Positions 21,592-34,282 of a stretch of DNA of 45,888 nucleotides are shown here, in pieces. The stretch is from Didymodactylos carnosus (taxonomy: Eukaryota; Rotifera; Eurotatoria; Philodinida; Philodinidae), in NCBI GenBank assembly GCA_905250885.1, contig CAJNOQ010000585.1, forward strand, positions 1 to 45,888, in the 5' to 3' direction. How positions within the stretch are numbered: position 1 is the first letter of the stretch; the number at the start of each line of letters is the position of its first letter. The notes beneath the pieces were generated by a model. It saw nothing but the letters and a program-made list of their open reading frames with translations. It was not told the DNA's origin and searched no databases. A program made the translations under genes and the position numbers.

Positions 21592-23387
21592 TCAGTATTC
21601 GCTATAAAATCCAAAAACCTGGTATGTCTATATGGTGATAACAATCAAGGTGATTTAGTCAGGAAGATCTTTTATTTTCACTATTATTTTTGATTTTATC
21701 ATGTCAAGGTTCAAGTGTTTTTCATTTTGGAAGGAAAGAATAAATGCTAGAGAAACATAGCCAAATTTACTTACTTCGGAGACGGTAGATTTACCTCTAA
21801 CGAGAAACAAATTAGTTCTAGAGTAGCATCGGATTCGACACTTAATAAGAAAAAAAGAAATAAGAAGAATTATGACTTAAAGGCATTTTGCAATGATTTT
21901 GATTTCTTTTCGATATAAGGTGAAGCTGAGAATTTCTTAAAGTGTACTCGATTTACAGCCAAAATTGGTTATGTTTCGCTAGCATCTATTCTTTCGTTCC
22001 AGAATGAAAAACATTTGAACCTTGACACGATGTAGTACACTGTAATTTGGTATTATTTTCTACTTTATAGAAATCGATCTGGAAAATCGCCAAGGATTTT
22101 CCAACTTTTATAAGATCTTCAGCGATTTTCTGACTGTTTAGAAAATGTTGATTTTCTACTTTATAGAAAATCGAGCGGATTTCCTATAAATTAACTTTTC
22201 TCATTTATCAGAAAATCGATAAGGAATTTCTAAAAAGTTGGAAAATCGACAGCGATTTTCTATAAAAAATTCCCAACATTGTAGAAAATCGACTCGATTT
22301 TCCAGTTTCTAGAAAATCAAAATCGATTTTCTATAAATAAATCCTAGCATTCTTGAAATTCGACAGCGATTTTCTAAATAGTTGGAAAATCGAATTCAAT
22401 TTTCTAAGAAAAGAAGACGGCTCAGTGATTTTTTTTCTTCCTTCTTTCACATCTATTAAAGCCTATACAGTGCAACAAGTTATCCTGTAACAGATCTCTG
22501 CTCGTTCTAGTATTTAACATCGGAAATGTTAGTAGATTCGGAAAGTTCTCTCAGTTTTTGCAAATCAGCATATTCTTCGAGAAGTATTATTGTTGTATGA
22601 CACTTGGAGATCACAAAGAGGCACTGAAAAGGTTCGTTGGTTAGGTCTGATTAAGACAAAGTCGAATTCAACCGCAACTTTCTGAAGATCGCAAAGCGAT
22701 TTGTTCTTGCTAATATTCCTCATTTTTATGTCTGAATTTAGCATCTTCCAAAAGTGTAGTTGGTTATATTAACTCAAAGACATGATCCTAACAATTCACA
22801 TTTATTTTCTTTATTTTTTAAATAAAATAACAGTCGTTCAACACGTGATCGATGTCAAATTTGGTTTTCATTAGTAAAAGATCCATATTGTCACCCAATA
22901 AGCTGAAATAATACCTCACATTCAACTTCGAAGTTCAATAGCTTTTAATAGTGGTGAAAAAGTTTATCTTCAGCCATTTTCACGCAAGTCTCTGATTATC
23001 AGCATTGTCACTCAAATTGTTCTTCCTCATCACCTAGAAAATAATCCGACGTTTTGATTTTCGAAAAGTCCATATATAAAACCCCTCAGGATTTTGTAGA
23101 CAGAAATTCACCGAGGATTTTCTATAAATAATTCCCAACAATGTAGAAAATCGATGTCAATTTTCCACATTATTGGAAATCCGATTTTCTATAATCTGAA
23201 AAATCCGTGACGATTTCATATACGGGCTCTTTGAAAATTGCCGAGCATTTTCTATAAATAATTCCCGACTTTCCAGTGTATGACGACAAAAATAATAGTG
23301 AAAATAAAAGATCTTCCTGCCTAAATCACCCTGATTGTTATCACCATATAGACATACCAGTTTTTTTGATTTTAGAGCAAATACTGA
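21592..23387. mobile_element. 1.8-kb nested fold-back element
   Basis: Outer arms 21592-21692 and 23287-23387 are inverted copies (101 bp each, about nine in ten bases identical; shared words CTGGTATGTCTATATGGTGA and AGATCTTTTATTTTCACTAT). Inside, a second inverted pair at about 21712-21775 and 21961-22027 (GTCAAGGTTCAA, GAAACATA) forms an inner hairpin near the left arm. Most of the rest is the TTTCTA satellite. No transposase frame is present. The nested plan fits a composite, non-autonomous fold-back element. Confidence 0.7.
22040..23275. repeat. Palindromic TTTCTA satellite, array 3 (longest)
   Basis: Two blocks (22040-22420 and about 23050-23275) of irregular 35-40 base units. Each is made of a GATTTTCTA word, a short variable centre such as CTTTA, and TAGAAAATC. 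The words form stem after stem. Between the blocks (22420-23040) lies about 600 bases without clear repeats. The array is enclosed by the arms of the 21592-23387 element. Confidence 0.65.
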
Positions 23388-23477
23388 CAGCTCCAGATTT
23401 TATCAAATAATAATGCATAAACTATTGACACAGAATTAGTCTGTTTCCCCAAGACTCATATCCAAAATCAACAAATG

Positions 23478-23697
23478 TAAAAAAAAATTAAAGTTTGTTT
23501 AGAGTTAAAGAAAAGTGCTTTTTCGTATTCAGCACACTTGATAACCTCGAAAATTTTCTATTTTTAGTAAGGGGTACCGCCAAAAAGTTAAGAAAAATTT
23601 TCAGACTAATTGACGCAGAAAAATTCAAGGTTTTCAAGTGTGCTGAATACGAAAAAGCACTTTTCTTTAACTCTAAACAAACTTTAATTTTTTTTTA
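23478..23697. mobile_element. 220-bp hairpin MITE with perfect 64-bp arms
   Basis: Bases 23478-23541 and 23634-23697 are perfect inverted copies (64 of 64 bases by eye). They begin TAAAAAAAAATTAAAGTTTG outside and end CAGCACACTTGA inside. The similarity continues imperfectly inward for about 20 more bases, leaving a loop of about 50 bases. The element would fold as one long stem. It contains a 69-codon frame, which is a by-product of the hairpin. Confidence 0.85.
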
Positions 23698-24699
23698 TCG
23701 ATGATATATTCGTCTTTATTAATATAAATGAACACTGCAAGAAGTGCATTCGGCTGTTTAACTAACTTCAGCAAAGTTAATACTATTCATATCAGTTATT
23801 GCACCATATTCTTGTACTTATTGGTTGCCTTATCTACAGAAATCTCTGTAATTCTAGCAATCAACCTGACTGTCAAATCTCATTGTTTCAAAAAAAGTAA
23901 AAAATAATAGTGATGAGTTGAATTTTCTGAAGTTGTAAAAGTTAGTGCATTAATGTGTCGCAAGTCATATGTGCAGTTCGGTACCTATATAAAGAAATTC
24001 TTTCGACACTTTGTCAATAATTTCCTTTTTTGGAAACACAAATATGCTGTCTCAATAAATATGGGAAATTCAGGACAAATTGACAGTTTTTGGATTTTTT
24101 CTAGGTTCTTAACTCTTTTCTTTGTTCAGTTTACACCTGTACATCAAGACCGAAACAGTGTATTGTATGTCATCTTGGTTGTGCAATTATTTATATCCGA
24201 CTGACAACATAGTATAGTAGAAGTTTTATCTTTCTTTCTCTGTTTCTACCAACGCTGCTCAGACGGCCTTTATTCGAATCTCCTTTCTCCCAAAGTGCTC
24301 ACATAGAAGAGAAACATAAACTAGAATCTCTAAAGAGTTTATCAAAAATAGTGGTAGCCTTTGTGAGCGAGTTCCTCTGCTACAATTAATGTTTCTATTT
24401 CGGGTATCTGCACAATTTCGTCGGTGAGTGTTCTTAATATCACCTGCTGCCACTTACTTTTTAAGCTATGGCACTGGTAAGATATTTTCTTAGTAAACAT
24501 ATTACAGAGAAAGGAAGATTTTACCCTTTTTCATAGCCATAAACGCTCATTGTTCGCCTGAGATCTTCGTTAAAGTTATTTGCAATGAGAACTACCTATG
24601 AGTATTGCTCATATTGCAGCCTGCTTCGCCTTTTCGTAATAGCAACGAGGTTTTTCGCTAACTTCTTTATAATTTGAAGAGTTTTATTGTTTTTTATCT
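23698..24699. other. Upstream region of PARP1, no gene recognised
   Basis: Frames of up to 83 codons with no recognisable motif. The region presumably holds the PARP1 promoter and any outron; no specific promoter element could be identified. Confidence 0.35.
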
Positions 24700-24736
24700 A
24701 GATTAACTTTTGTTCTGCTCACATACACCGGCGAAC
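24700..24736 (+). other. Splice acceptor 35 bases before the PARP1 start (cis or trans)
   Basis: A T-rich tract TTTTTTATCTAG ends at 24701, followed by a 35-base leader and the ATG at 24737. Fits a 5'-UTR intron end or a spliced-leader addition site. Confidence 0.5.
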
Positions 24737-27700
24737 ATGGACGAAACGGACTTTAAAGCTGAATATGCCAAAAGTGATCGTTCAACGTGTAAACTATGTC
24801 GCTCAACAATTGATCGAGATTCTCTTCGTTTGGCGATCATGGTTCAGGTATAAGCAAAAATTAAGATGGAAATGAGCTAATTTTGTTAAGCACATTTCGC
24901 AAAAGCAGAATAAACATTGCTTTCTAGAGATAAAGCATTTCGACTTAATCTTATGACTTATTTTTTTCTTTATTTTAGTCGCCAGCATTTGATGGCAGGG
25001 TATGTTTGATGACAATCGCAAGACTTCTCAGACATTTCATTACTTGTATTTGTGTTTAGATTCCAACATGGTACCATTATGGTTGTTTCTTCAAGAAAGT
25101 GAAACCTAAAGATGTTCATGTTGTCAAAGGTTTTGCTGAATTAAGATGGGAAGATCAACAAAAAATTAAAGATAAAATTCACAACAATTCGTCAAAAAGT
25201 GCTAGTAAGAGAACTACAGTTTTTTTTGTAGTTATTCTCGTGAAATTGTAAGCTATTTTTGTAAGTGAGGAATCTTTTTGATGTTTGACAAGCACCATCA
25301 TCTAGATAGGGGAAGGACATGTGTGTGCAAGGTGAAAAAACACATTTAATACATCAATTTAACTATACTTTTAAAAAAGATTGTTTTAAAAGTCATGAGA
25401 CAACTAGAAAATACTTTTACGTGACCCCTTCGATAGAGTCCGCAAAACTATATGATAAGCTGAGTTCAATACATTTTTCTCTTCTAGCTGACAGCACCGC
25501 ATCCCCTGTCGACTTAACTCTAACTGGTTCAGGTAATGAGATTGATTAATTTTATTAAAATACTTCTCGTAAAATATGATAGTGTGCTTAACCGTTCTCT
25601 AAAATGTTATTTAGATGTGGTCGGAAATAGTGGTTTATTTTCTGCTGAATATGCAAAATCAAACCGAAGTACATGTCGCGCTTGTAGTGACAAAATTGAT
25701 AAAGTAAACATGACATTTTCACATCTCTTTTATATCATTGACATTATGTTATATTTTTTTGTTTAGGATGTCCTACGTGTATCAAAGAAAAATTATTCTA
25801 GCGAAACGGCATCGCGTTTTGGTCCGGCAGATGACTGGTACCATTTGGATTGTTTTTTTGAACAAAAACAGGAGTTGGAGTTTAACGGTACAGCGGAATC
25901 GTAAGTAATTATCTATAACTACTTTTTTATTCGAAAATTGATAACACACTGGCAGATTTTTGACTATTTGCAATTGAAAATAATATTTTTTTCCTTGTCA
26001 TCTTATTTATTTAATTATATTCCGTCTTTATTGAAGGTTTTCTGGTTTCGCAGATCTGTACAAAGAAGATCAAACATTATTAAAAAAGAAATTTGGTACA
26101 ACTTCAGGAAGGTAGTTGTCTTTATTTACTGATTTATGAGTTTTCCTTAAATAAAATTCAAATATTTTTATGACTAGTCGAAAACGTAAAGGTGACAAAT
26201 TATTATCGACGGCCGACGGAACACCCGAAGAAAAAATTGCTCGATCAGAAAATGACGACGAAAAAAATTTACGTGTATGTTGAAAAACAAAAAATGTTTG
26301 TTTAATTCAATGTTTTGATTTTTTTGTTGTATTATGTATTGTAGGAACAAAGCGAATTATTATGGTCGTATAAAGATGCTTTACGTAAAGAAGTACCAAA
26401 TGATATATTGAAAGAAATACTTCGACATAATGAACAGCATGTTGGTGCAGGAGAACAAGTTGTAAGTACTAAACCTATTTAAGAGACGGGATATTTTGTC
26501 AATTTTGTTTTATAACTTAAATTGAAACAAAATTGTGATGCAAAATTCAATGAAGATTTTAATAGAGATATATAATGAATTATTATACATCTCTATTAAA
26601 ACAGCTGCAGAAACTGCCTGTTTGCTCCGACGATCGTCGGGGGAAAACTTATTGATTAAGATAATTTTTTTGAAAAATTGGAACATCTTTTTGTAAATAC
26701 ATTGCAAAAAGAAATTTTGTTCGTGGATTATGTTGGGGAAGTTTTTGAAGAAGGTTTTTCTGTTGAGAAAAATTTTCCAGTCTCACGGATAGATTCTGCA
26801 TCCCTGATAACAATATGCCTCATTTGAAACAGTTCCAGTTCAAAGTTATTCATATTACTCGTTGTTATTGTCTTTTTCTTGTTTTAGTTAATTGACTCTG
26901 TTGCCGATTGTATGGCATTTGGCGCATTGGAACCATGTCCGGAATGTGGTGGTTTACTTGTCTTTAGGTATTGGTCCACATCATTTCTTCTAGAAGTTAT
27001 TTATTAGTTTGATTTTTTTGATTTTTGTAGCCACCATTGTTACCGTTGTAATGGCGATGTAACAGAGTGGACAAAATGTCAGTTTAGTACAACAACACCA
27101 GTACGAAAAACATTTAAATTACCAACTGATATAAAAAAAGAATATGATGCATTGTGAGTTCAAGTTTAATAGAACTGAGAGAGTGTGAATATTAGAGATA
27201 AATGGAGATTTATTCGTAAAGAACATAGTTTTTTTATCGTTCATAAGCGAGAAATATCTTATGTTCTAGCAAAAATTATAAATCTGTGAAACGGGATCGT
27301 GTATTTCCAAAAATTAAAGAAAAGTCTGTTAGTATTACTAAAACACCAGAAGCATCACGTGGTCTACCATTGCAAGAGTAAGTAGAATGTTGTGATCCAT
27401 TAGGCAATAGAGTATTTTATCAACTTCTTTTTAGACCGGAATATGACGCGGATCAACCTTTGAAAAATTGTCGTATAGCCTTTGCTGGCCGATTATCGAA
27501 TTCAGCAGCAACATTACAAAAATTAGTTGAACGAATGGGTGGAAATTATTCGAGTAAAATCGATGATTCAGTTGATGTTGTTATTAGTACATCTGGTAAG
27601 TTTGTGCGACAGAAAATTTGTGCGTTGTTGGAAATGAGGAAATATTTGAATTATTAGTTTGTGTACTAGATCACCAAGTCTTCTGATTGCTGTCTGATTT

Positions 27701-30700
27701 CTTCTATGTTTTAAACAGAACGAATTAATACTGAAGGAGGTAGATATTCTGAAAAAAGGCTTATATATTATATAGAAATTAAAATATGAGTCATAGAAAG
27801 AACGTAGCAATAATTTTTCCTTCTAATCTGCATCTGTCTGTTTGTTCTATCCCTCAAAGATGAGCGCACGTACATATATAATTTCAGCTGAACTGAAAAC
27901 TAGGTTGAATATTGCATTGCGGTTAGTACTTATAAAAAGTTTTACGATTTAATTTTGTCTAAACCAGAACTATTGAAAGCTATATGAATTCAATAGAAAT
28001 ACGAACATATAACAAAAACATTATATGTTGTTAACATTAAGTATCGTGAAATACAGTGTAAATCGAACTGTTGTTCATTTCGCGAAAAAGAAAATTAAGA
28101 GAAAAAAGAAGCAGAAGAAGACTGAGATTCATTTTAAAAAATTAATAAGATTAATCCTTTTATGAGTTTTGAGCTGGAAATAGATCTACTGATTTTGAAC
28201 ATTTTGAATTGGAAATCCTGTCTGTGTGATAGGTTCAACTAGTAGAAAAAAAGAATATTGAAGCCTTACTTGGTGTCGGTGATACTACTAGTTAAATTAC
28301 GTACGAGAGTACCTTATAAACTATTTTCATAGTCTTTAATGAAATCGTATTTTTTCTCAAAGCTCAGTGACACCAAAGGCAAAACAAATAATGATTTTTG
28401 CATATGGTTTCTTTTACCTTTTCAGTTTTCGTTTGATTTCTTAGTCAACTGATATTTTTCATTGATTTCTTTAGATGAATTGAAAAAAATGTCGAAAAAA
28501 TTAGTCGATGCTCAAACACATAATATCCACGTTGTACCTGAACATTATTTTGATGATGTTAAAATTGATCGACCATCGAATGTCATGGAAAAATTAAAAA
28601 TATCTTCATGGGGTATTTTGCCACATCTTCGACGTCAACAGTTATTAGATGTCGAAAAACAAAAACAGCAACAAAAGCAAGTATCACAATTAGCCAAATC
28701 AGACGGTATGAGAACAGTATAGTGAGTAATATTTATTGATAGAGAATAAAAAATGTTCGTTATTGTAGCACAATTCAAAAAATCAATGCCAGATAAAGCG
28801 AAAATCAAAATCAAAGGTGGTGCTGCTGTTGATCCAGATTCAGGTAAGAGAATATAACGTTTTGAAACTGTACATAAGTTGCCATCAGGTTTTCTTCGAC
28901 TGATCTTGTGCGATTTGTAAACAATATCCTAGAAGCAATGTGTGATTTTGTATGTTGCTTATAACTTCGTCCTTTCTTTACCCGTTTAAGATGACTCTTC
29001 GTTCAAAAACGTGTTACTGTTTTGAAACTTGTTGTTATTTGCTCTAACAATTCGTTATATTCAAAATTCTTCATAATCGGAAGTGGTTGATTTTTCTTTT
29101 ATTGGTTTTGCTAAGAATCATCAGTTTCACACTGCAGCTTTGAGATATATAGGAAATTTTTTATAATACAGTCAAAATCAAATGTTTTCAGGTCGGATTT
29201 GTCTTATGCAAAATCATTCTTCTTTTACACTAGATCAGAGAAAGTTAGCTATATTTCTTTCCGTGCATCAAAGCGAAAAAGTCAAATTCTTTGTTTTTTT
29301 TAATGAAATTTAATAAAATTGCCCTTTTTTCTAGAAAAACACATTTAGAGTAAATTTATAATGTAGGAAATGAAAGACGGCATGCGTACCAGAACATACA
29401 TTTAGATTAAATTTTGATGCATAAGCAACCTGACAAGATAAATATAGTTCTCATTGTTTTTTGCGTTGAAAAGTAATGGATATTGAATTTTTGCAGTAAT
29501 TCGATATACAAAAGGTTTTAAACAGGTCTTTAGTAGAGAATTTCAAGACAAATCGTTCTTCAATATTTATAGTAAATAGAACGTACGTTTATGGTAGAAT
29601 TCCGGTTTTCCTAATGACTAATTATCTATAGTTTCGCTTCAACTTCACCCATGACTTCAAAATTTTGTAGATTATAAGCTTATTATACTGTTTTCTACGG
29701 TTGTGACGTTGTTCTGTAGTTCATTTCTCAGTTTGAGTACATGATCGTTTTCCCTTTAAGTTAAGTTTAAACTCTATAAATTTTAATTCTTGCGCTAAGC
29801 ATTATACCGATAAATACGTTTTGATTTTGATATTGAAATGCTAACCATTTCTTCACTTTTTTTTATTGTGTTTAAGGGCTTGATGAGTCGTGTCATGTCG
29901 TTAAAGACGAAGATAGTGGCGAACCAATGACAGCTGTTTTGGGTCTTGTCGATGTTGTACGTGGCACAAATTCATATTATAAAGTACAATTATTAGAAGA
30001 AGACAAAGGACGTGGATGGTATCTATTTCGATCATGGTAAGTTTTCATAGCAAATTCTCTACTCGATTTTTGTTTCTGGTATATGTTTTAATTTTTAGGG
30101 GTCGTGTTGGCACAACTATCGGAGATTCAAAACTTGAAAAAATGCATTCGAAAGAGCAAGGCATTGAATCATTTGAAGCCATCTATCTGGATAAAACTGG
30201 CAATCATTGGTCAGAACGAAAAACATTTCAAAAGGTACCGCGAAAATTCTTTCCATTAGAAATTGATTATGGACAACAAGATAATGAGATGGTACAAAAA
30301 GCAATGGAATTAAAATCTGGACAGTCATCAAAGTTAGAAAAATCTGTTCAAGGTATGTTTTGGAGTATTTACTTACATTCAAAACAATCAGTCGTCTTTT
30401 CTTCTCTGTTTAGATTTAGTTAGAATGATATTTGATGTAAAATCGATGGAAAAAGCTATGTTAGAATTTGAAATTGATTTAACAAAAATGCCATTGGGAA
30501 AATTATCAAAAAATCAAATTGAAAAAGCATACAAAGTTTTAACTGAATTACAAACATTAATTCAAAATAATATAACATCACAAACACAAATATTAGATGC
30601 AAGTAATCGATTCTACACATGTAAGTTATACGAGAAAATAGACGATACTGAAAAGCTTATAATTATTTACATATGTACCGAACAGCTTATTAGAGTTAAG

Positions 30701-33407
30701 TAGTTGACATATGGTTGGTTCTATGTCAATGACTCCTAAACTCTTCAGTGACAATCGAGCCAAATCTTAACAAAATTCTAAGTTGCGGATATCTTATTAA
30801 ACATTAGACATTTATTCTTCAATATGTGTATCTAATGCCGAATTATCTTATTTTATTTTAGTAATTCCTCATGATTTTGGCATGACTCGTCCACCATTAT
30901 TGGATAATTTAGATATAATAAAAAACAAAACAGAAATGATTGATAATTTATTGGAAATTGAAGTTGCCTATTCTATGTTAGAATCTTCTGGTTCTAGTGA
31001 AGAAGATCCAATTGATACACATTATCGTAAATTAAAATGTGGTATTACACCTGTTGACAAAACATCGAAAGAATTTCAATTAATTGAAGAATATATTCGC
31101 AATACTCATGCAGCCACACATCATCATTACGATCTAAAATTAGTTGAACTATTCAAAACGGATCGAGAAGGAGAAATAGAAAAATTTAATTCCTATCAAA
31201 AATTAGGTAAGAAAGAAAGTTCAGTTTTAGCAACAATATTTTGTCTGTTTTCTAAACGAATCATGCATGTGTAATTGAATACCACTGTGAAAGTAGAAAG
31301 TTGATTATTCTTTCAGTACCTTCCACTAAAGTTAGTTGACTCTGTATTGATCTCTTCTAACTTCTCAATCGTTATATATTAACTTCACTTGCAGTAGTGG
31401 TTAAAAGTATGTTGACTGTTCGATTTCTCGAGTAACTGCTAGTGACTTCAATTCTTGTGTAGATAAAGATCTGTTTAACCAACTTAAATCTCTTTCATTG
31501 GATACTTTGTGAAATATAAGAATTTCATTTCTTTTTCGTAAAATACTAATAACTGTTGATCCGCTTTATCAGGATGTAGTCACGACTCGCCTTACATCCG
31601 TACAAGTTTTGAAGCTACCAGCTATCATGACTGAAAAGATCTAACGAGTGAAGTACCCCAACTGATACATCGCTTTTTCAACGAAACCGAGTGGACTATA
31701 GGTAGTCGACGATGCTGATTCCGAATATCACCATGAATGCTGCTGCTAGGCTTTCAAAGATCGGTTTTCTGAAAAACCAGTTTTCGAGAAACTCTAAACA
31801 ACAGCCAAAAGTTTTCTTAATGAGGCGTAATTGTAGTCCATAAATTTCTGATTAAAACGAGGCATCTCCCAGCTCTACACGACCTTTCTTTGCAAAGTTA
31901 TAGAGTTTACAAGAAAGCCCTAAATTCATTTTTCGTTTTTCTTTCTGTAGCTCTGAGGTGACAATGAACATTTAGGGCTTTTCTTGTAAACTCTATAACT
32001 TTGCAAAGAAAGGTCTTGTAGAGCTGGGAGATGCCTCGTTTTAATCAGAAATTTATGGACTACAATTACGCCTCATTAAGAAAACTTTTGGCTGTTGTTT
32101 AGAGTTTCTCGAAAACTGGTTTTTCAGAAAACCGATCTTTGAAAGCCTAGCAGCAGCATTCATGGTGATATTCGGAATCAGCATCGTCGACTACCTATAG
32201 TCCACTCGGTTTCGTTGAAAAAGCGATGTACCAGTTGGGGTACTTCCCTCGTAAGTGTCAAACTACTTTTGTCACTGTAGTTTATTCATCCAGCGCTTCA
32301 TCGTTTACCCCACTCAAGGAGCGTTGAGAGCTTGAAACTATAAATACACGTCGAGAAACAGCTGCACTATTAATCATATTTTCTTTTTTTAATTAGATAA
32401 TCATAAGTTATTATGGCATGGTTCAAGAACAACAAATTTTGCCGGTATTTTGAGCCAAGGTTTAAGAATTGCACCACCAGAAGCACCTGTGGTAAGTGAA
32501 TTGTTTTTTAGGTTTATTTAAGTGTGTACCAATGAGAGAAAATCTTACTTTATGCGTCTATGTACCATTCAAGTGACTGAGGAAAGTACGAAGGGACTGT
32601 GAACAACACTTAAAGTATGTGCAGCAAAAGAAAAAGCTCATCGTATTCTGTAAATATTTTAGACGAAGTTATTTGTAAACTCAAGTTTTTTAGTTACAAA
32701 CTGATTTTGTTAGTTATTGACTTTCTGACGCTCCGTCATGTTTGTAATTTCATTCATTTTGCGTTGATTTTCTTTTTTAGACTGGCTATATGTTTGGCAA
32801 AGTAAGTAAAAGATGGCTATCAAATGTTAAATTATTTATCTATTCCATTTTATAGGGTGTTTATTTTGCTGATATGGTATCGAAATCAGCCAATTATTGT
32901 TTTAAATCGAAAACAGATCCCAACGGTGTACTATTATTGTGTGAAGTCGCCTTGGGTAGTATGTACGAGTGTAATCAGTCAACACAATTATCAGCAGCCA
33001 CATTGCCAAAAGGAAAGCATAGTTGTAAAGGATGCGGACAAACCGTTCCCGATCCAAAAGGTATGAACCATGTTACTATATTTTGACGAATTTTAATTAA
33101 GAAAAGTGAAATAAAATATAAACAGTATGAGCAAAATTCAATTTCAATAAAGTATAAGTTTAATAGTTTAGGTTATGTCTGTTTCACTAGTTCTTACCAT
33201 TCTTTTTTCTCTGAGAATCAAAAATTCATTTTGTTTCATTATTTAGGCTCGTATTATACAGATGATGGTATTGAAATTCCCATGGGCAAAGGCATTCCAT
33301 CTACACAAAAGCATTCATCCTTATTGTACAATGAATTTATTGTTTATGATACAGCACAAATAAATATGAAATATTTATTACGTGTCGATTTTATCTTCAA
33401 ATATTAG
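24737..33407 (+). CDS. PARP1: Poly(ADP-ribose) polymerase 1, 23 coding exons
   Basis: Nuclear DNA-break sensor that builds poly-ADP-ribose from NAD+. Exons: 24737-24847, 24979-24999, 25060-25204, 25488-25532, 25615-25703, 25767-25900, 26037-26111, 26178-26274, 26345-26461, 26888-26967, 27031-27153, 27270-27377, 27435-27595, 28475-28705, 28769-28843, 29877-30036, 30099-30352, 30414-30620, 30862-31206, 32397-32491, 32781-32801, 32856-33060, 33247-33407. Sum 3060 nt, 1019 aa (human 1014). Domains in order: zinc finger 1 (Cys18, Cys21, His50, Cys53), zinc finger 2 (CRAC ... WYHLDC), a KRK-type basic linker, zinc-binding PADR1 domain (CPEC ... HHCYRC ... TKC), BRCT ([11 protein letters not shown] ... 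MGG), WGR (FRSWGRVGT), helical regulatory domain (KMPLGKLS), ADP-ribosyltransferase. The H-Y-E triad is complete: [30 protein letters not shown], and Glu996 in LYNEFIVYD. The short BRCT-WGR linker is Gln/Lys-rich. Two exons are only 21 nt. Introns 13, 15 and 19 are long (879, 1033, 1190 bases) and hold repeats. Confidence 0.96.
29165..29550 (+). repeat. Dispersed repeat, copy B, in a PARP1 intron
   Basis: Diverged relative of 15178-15385 in the same orientation, sharing the ordered words listed for copy A, with about 150 extra bases in the middle. Located in PARP1 intron 28844-29876. It may be a relic of an old element. Confidence 0.55.
31641..32255. mobile_element. 615-bp fold-back MITE in a PARP1 intron (family member 1)
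   Basis: Arms 31641-31925 and 31970-32255 (285 and 286 bp) are inverted copies with few mismatches and one single-base indel, separated by a 44-base loop. Ends read CTAACGAGTGAAGTACCCC and its near complement. It lies in the intron 31207-32396, whose splice sites are intact. The inner ~70 bp of each arm (CATCTCCCAGCTCTACA ... AGCCCTAAAT) matches the element at 43728-44340, which has the same arm lengths. No coding capacity, so it must rely on an outside transposase. Confidence 0.88.
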
Positions 33408-34282
33408 ATGGTGATGATTCATCCATCTGCTCCCTCGAACGTTTAGACTAGAACAGAAATTGTTATATTGTGATTTTTTTTTCGTTATTTTTACTGTAAT
33501 CTTCTTATTTTTGTCCGAATTGTGTGCTATCTTTTTCTCTTTTTATCTGTTTTTTTGAATAGTAACCAAGAATGATTTGCTAAATGAGAAACGCCCTTCT
33601 ATTTTCTGTTGTGTTATATTTTTTTGTGTTATATTCTCTTCGTTTCGTGACATTTACTTCTTATCTCGGTGTTTTCTTCTTTTTATATATTTTCAAAAAT
33701 TAAGAAAAAAAGTTTGTGTTGTTATTATTTTTGTTGTTGCTATTTTTGTGTTGTGGTTGATGTCTAAACGACCAAAACAAGGTAAAAATAATCGATGTTG
33801 TCTATTTTTTGTTACGTTTATTCTTATGAGTATGTCTTTCGTCTTCTTTGATCTACTCTATGTATTACCACATGTATGTGACTTTAAAGCGTTTTCTTAT
33901 TGGATAAAATAAAAATGACTTTTGATCAGAAGAGGCAGACGGAAAAGGGGCTTCACTTATCTTAATCTTACGTAGTGTCCTGTGCCTCCGAAACAAATGG
34001 AAGAAAGTAAGCATTTCACTATGTTTGATAGCAGAGAAAGTTTTTACGTTTAATATATCCCCATCATCGACTTCATCAAAAAACGTATTTCAATTTTTAG
34101 TGTGCCGTACTGAACCTACAACGCGATAATTTTTAGCTACTACCCATTTCAAAATAGAGTGGTCGCTGTTATTTTTGAATAAATCGAGCACAAAAGTGAT
34201 AGAAACATGCGGACATTCACCATCTTGTGATAAAAACCATAGACTATCCATCTGGATATGCGGGCTTAAAAAGTTCGGATTA

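Noticed and set aside
33577..33912. 111-codon hydrophobic frame after PARP1
   Set aside because: T-rich sequence read in one frame gives Phe/Leu/Val runs; it overlaps the likely PARP1 3' UTR and lacks any recognised domain.
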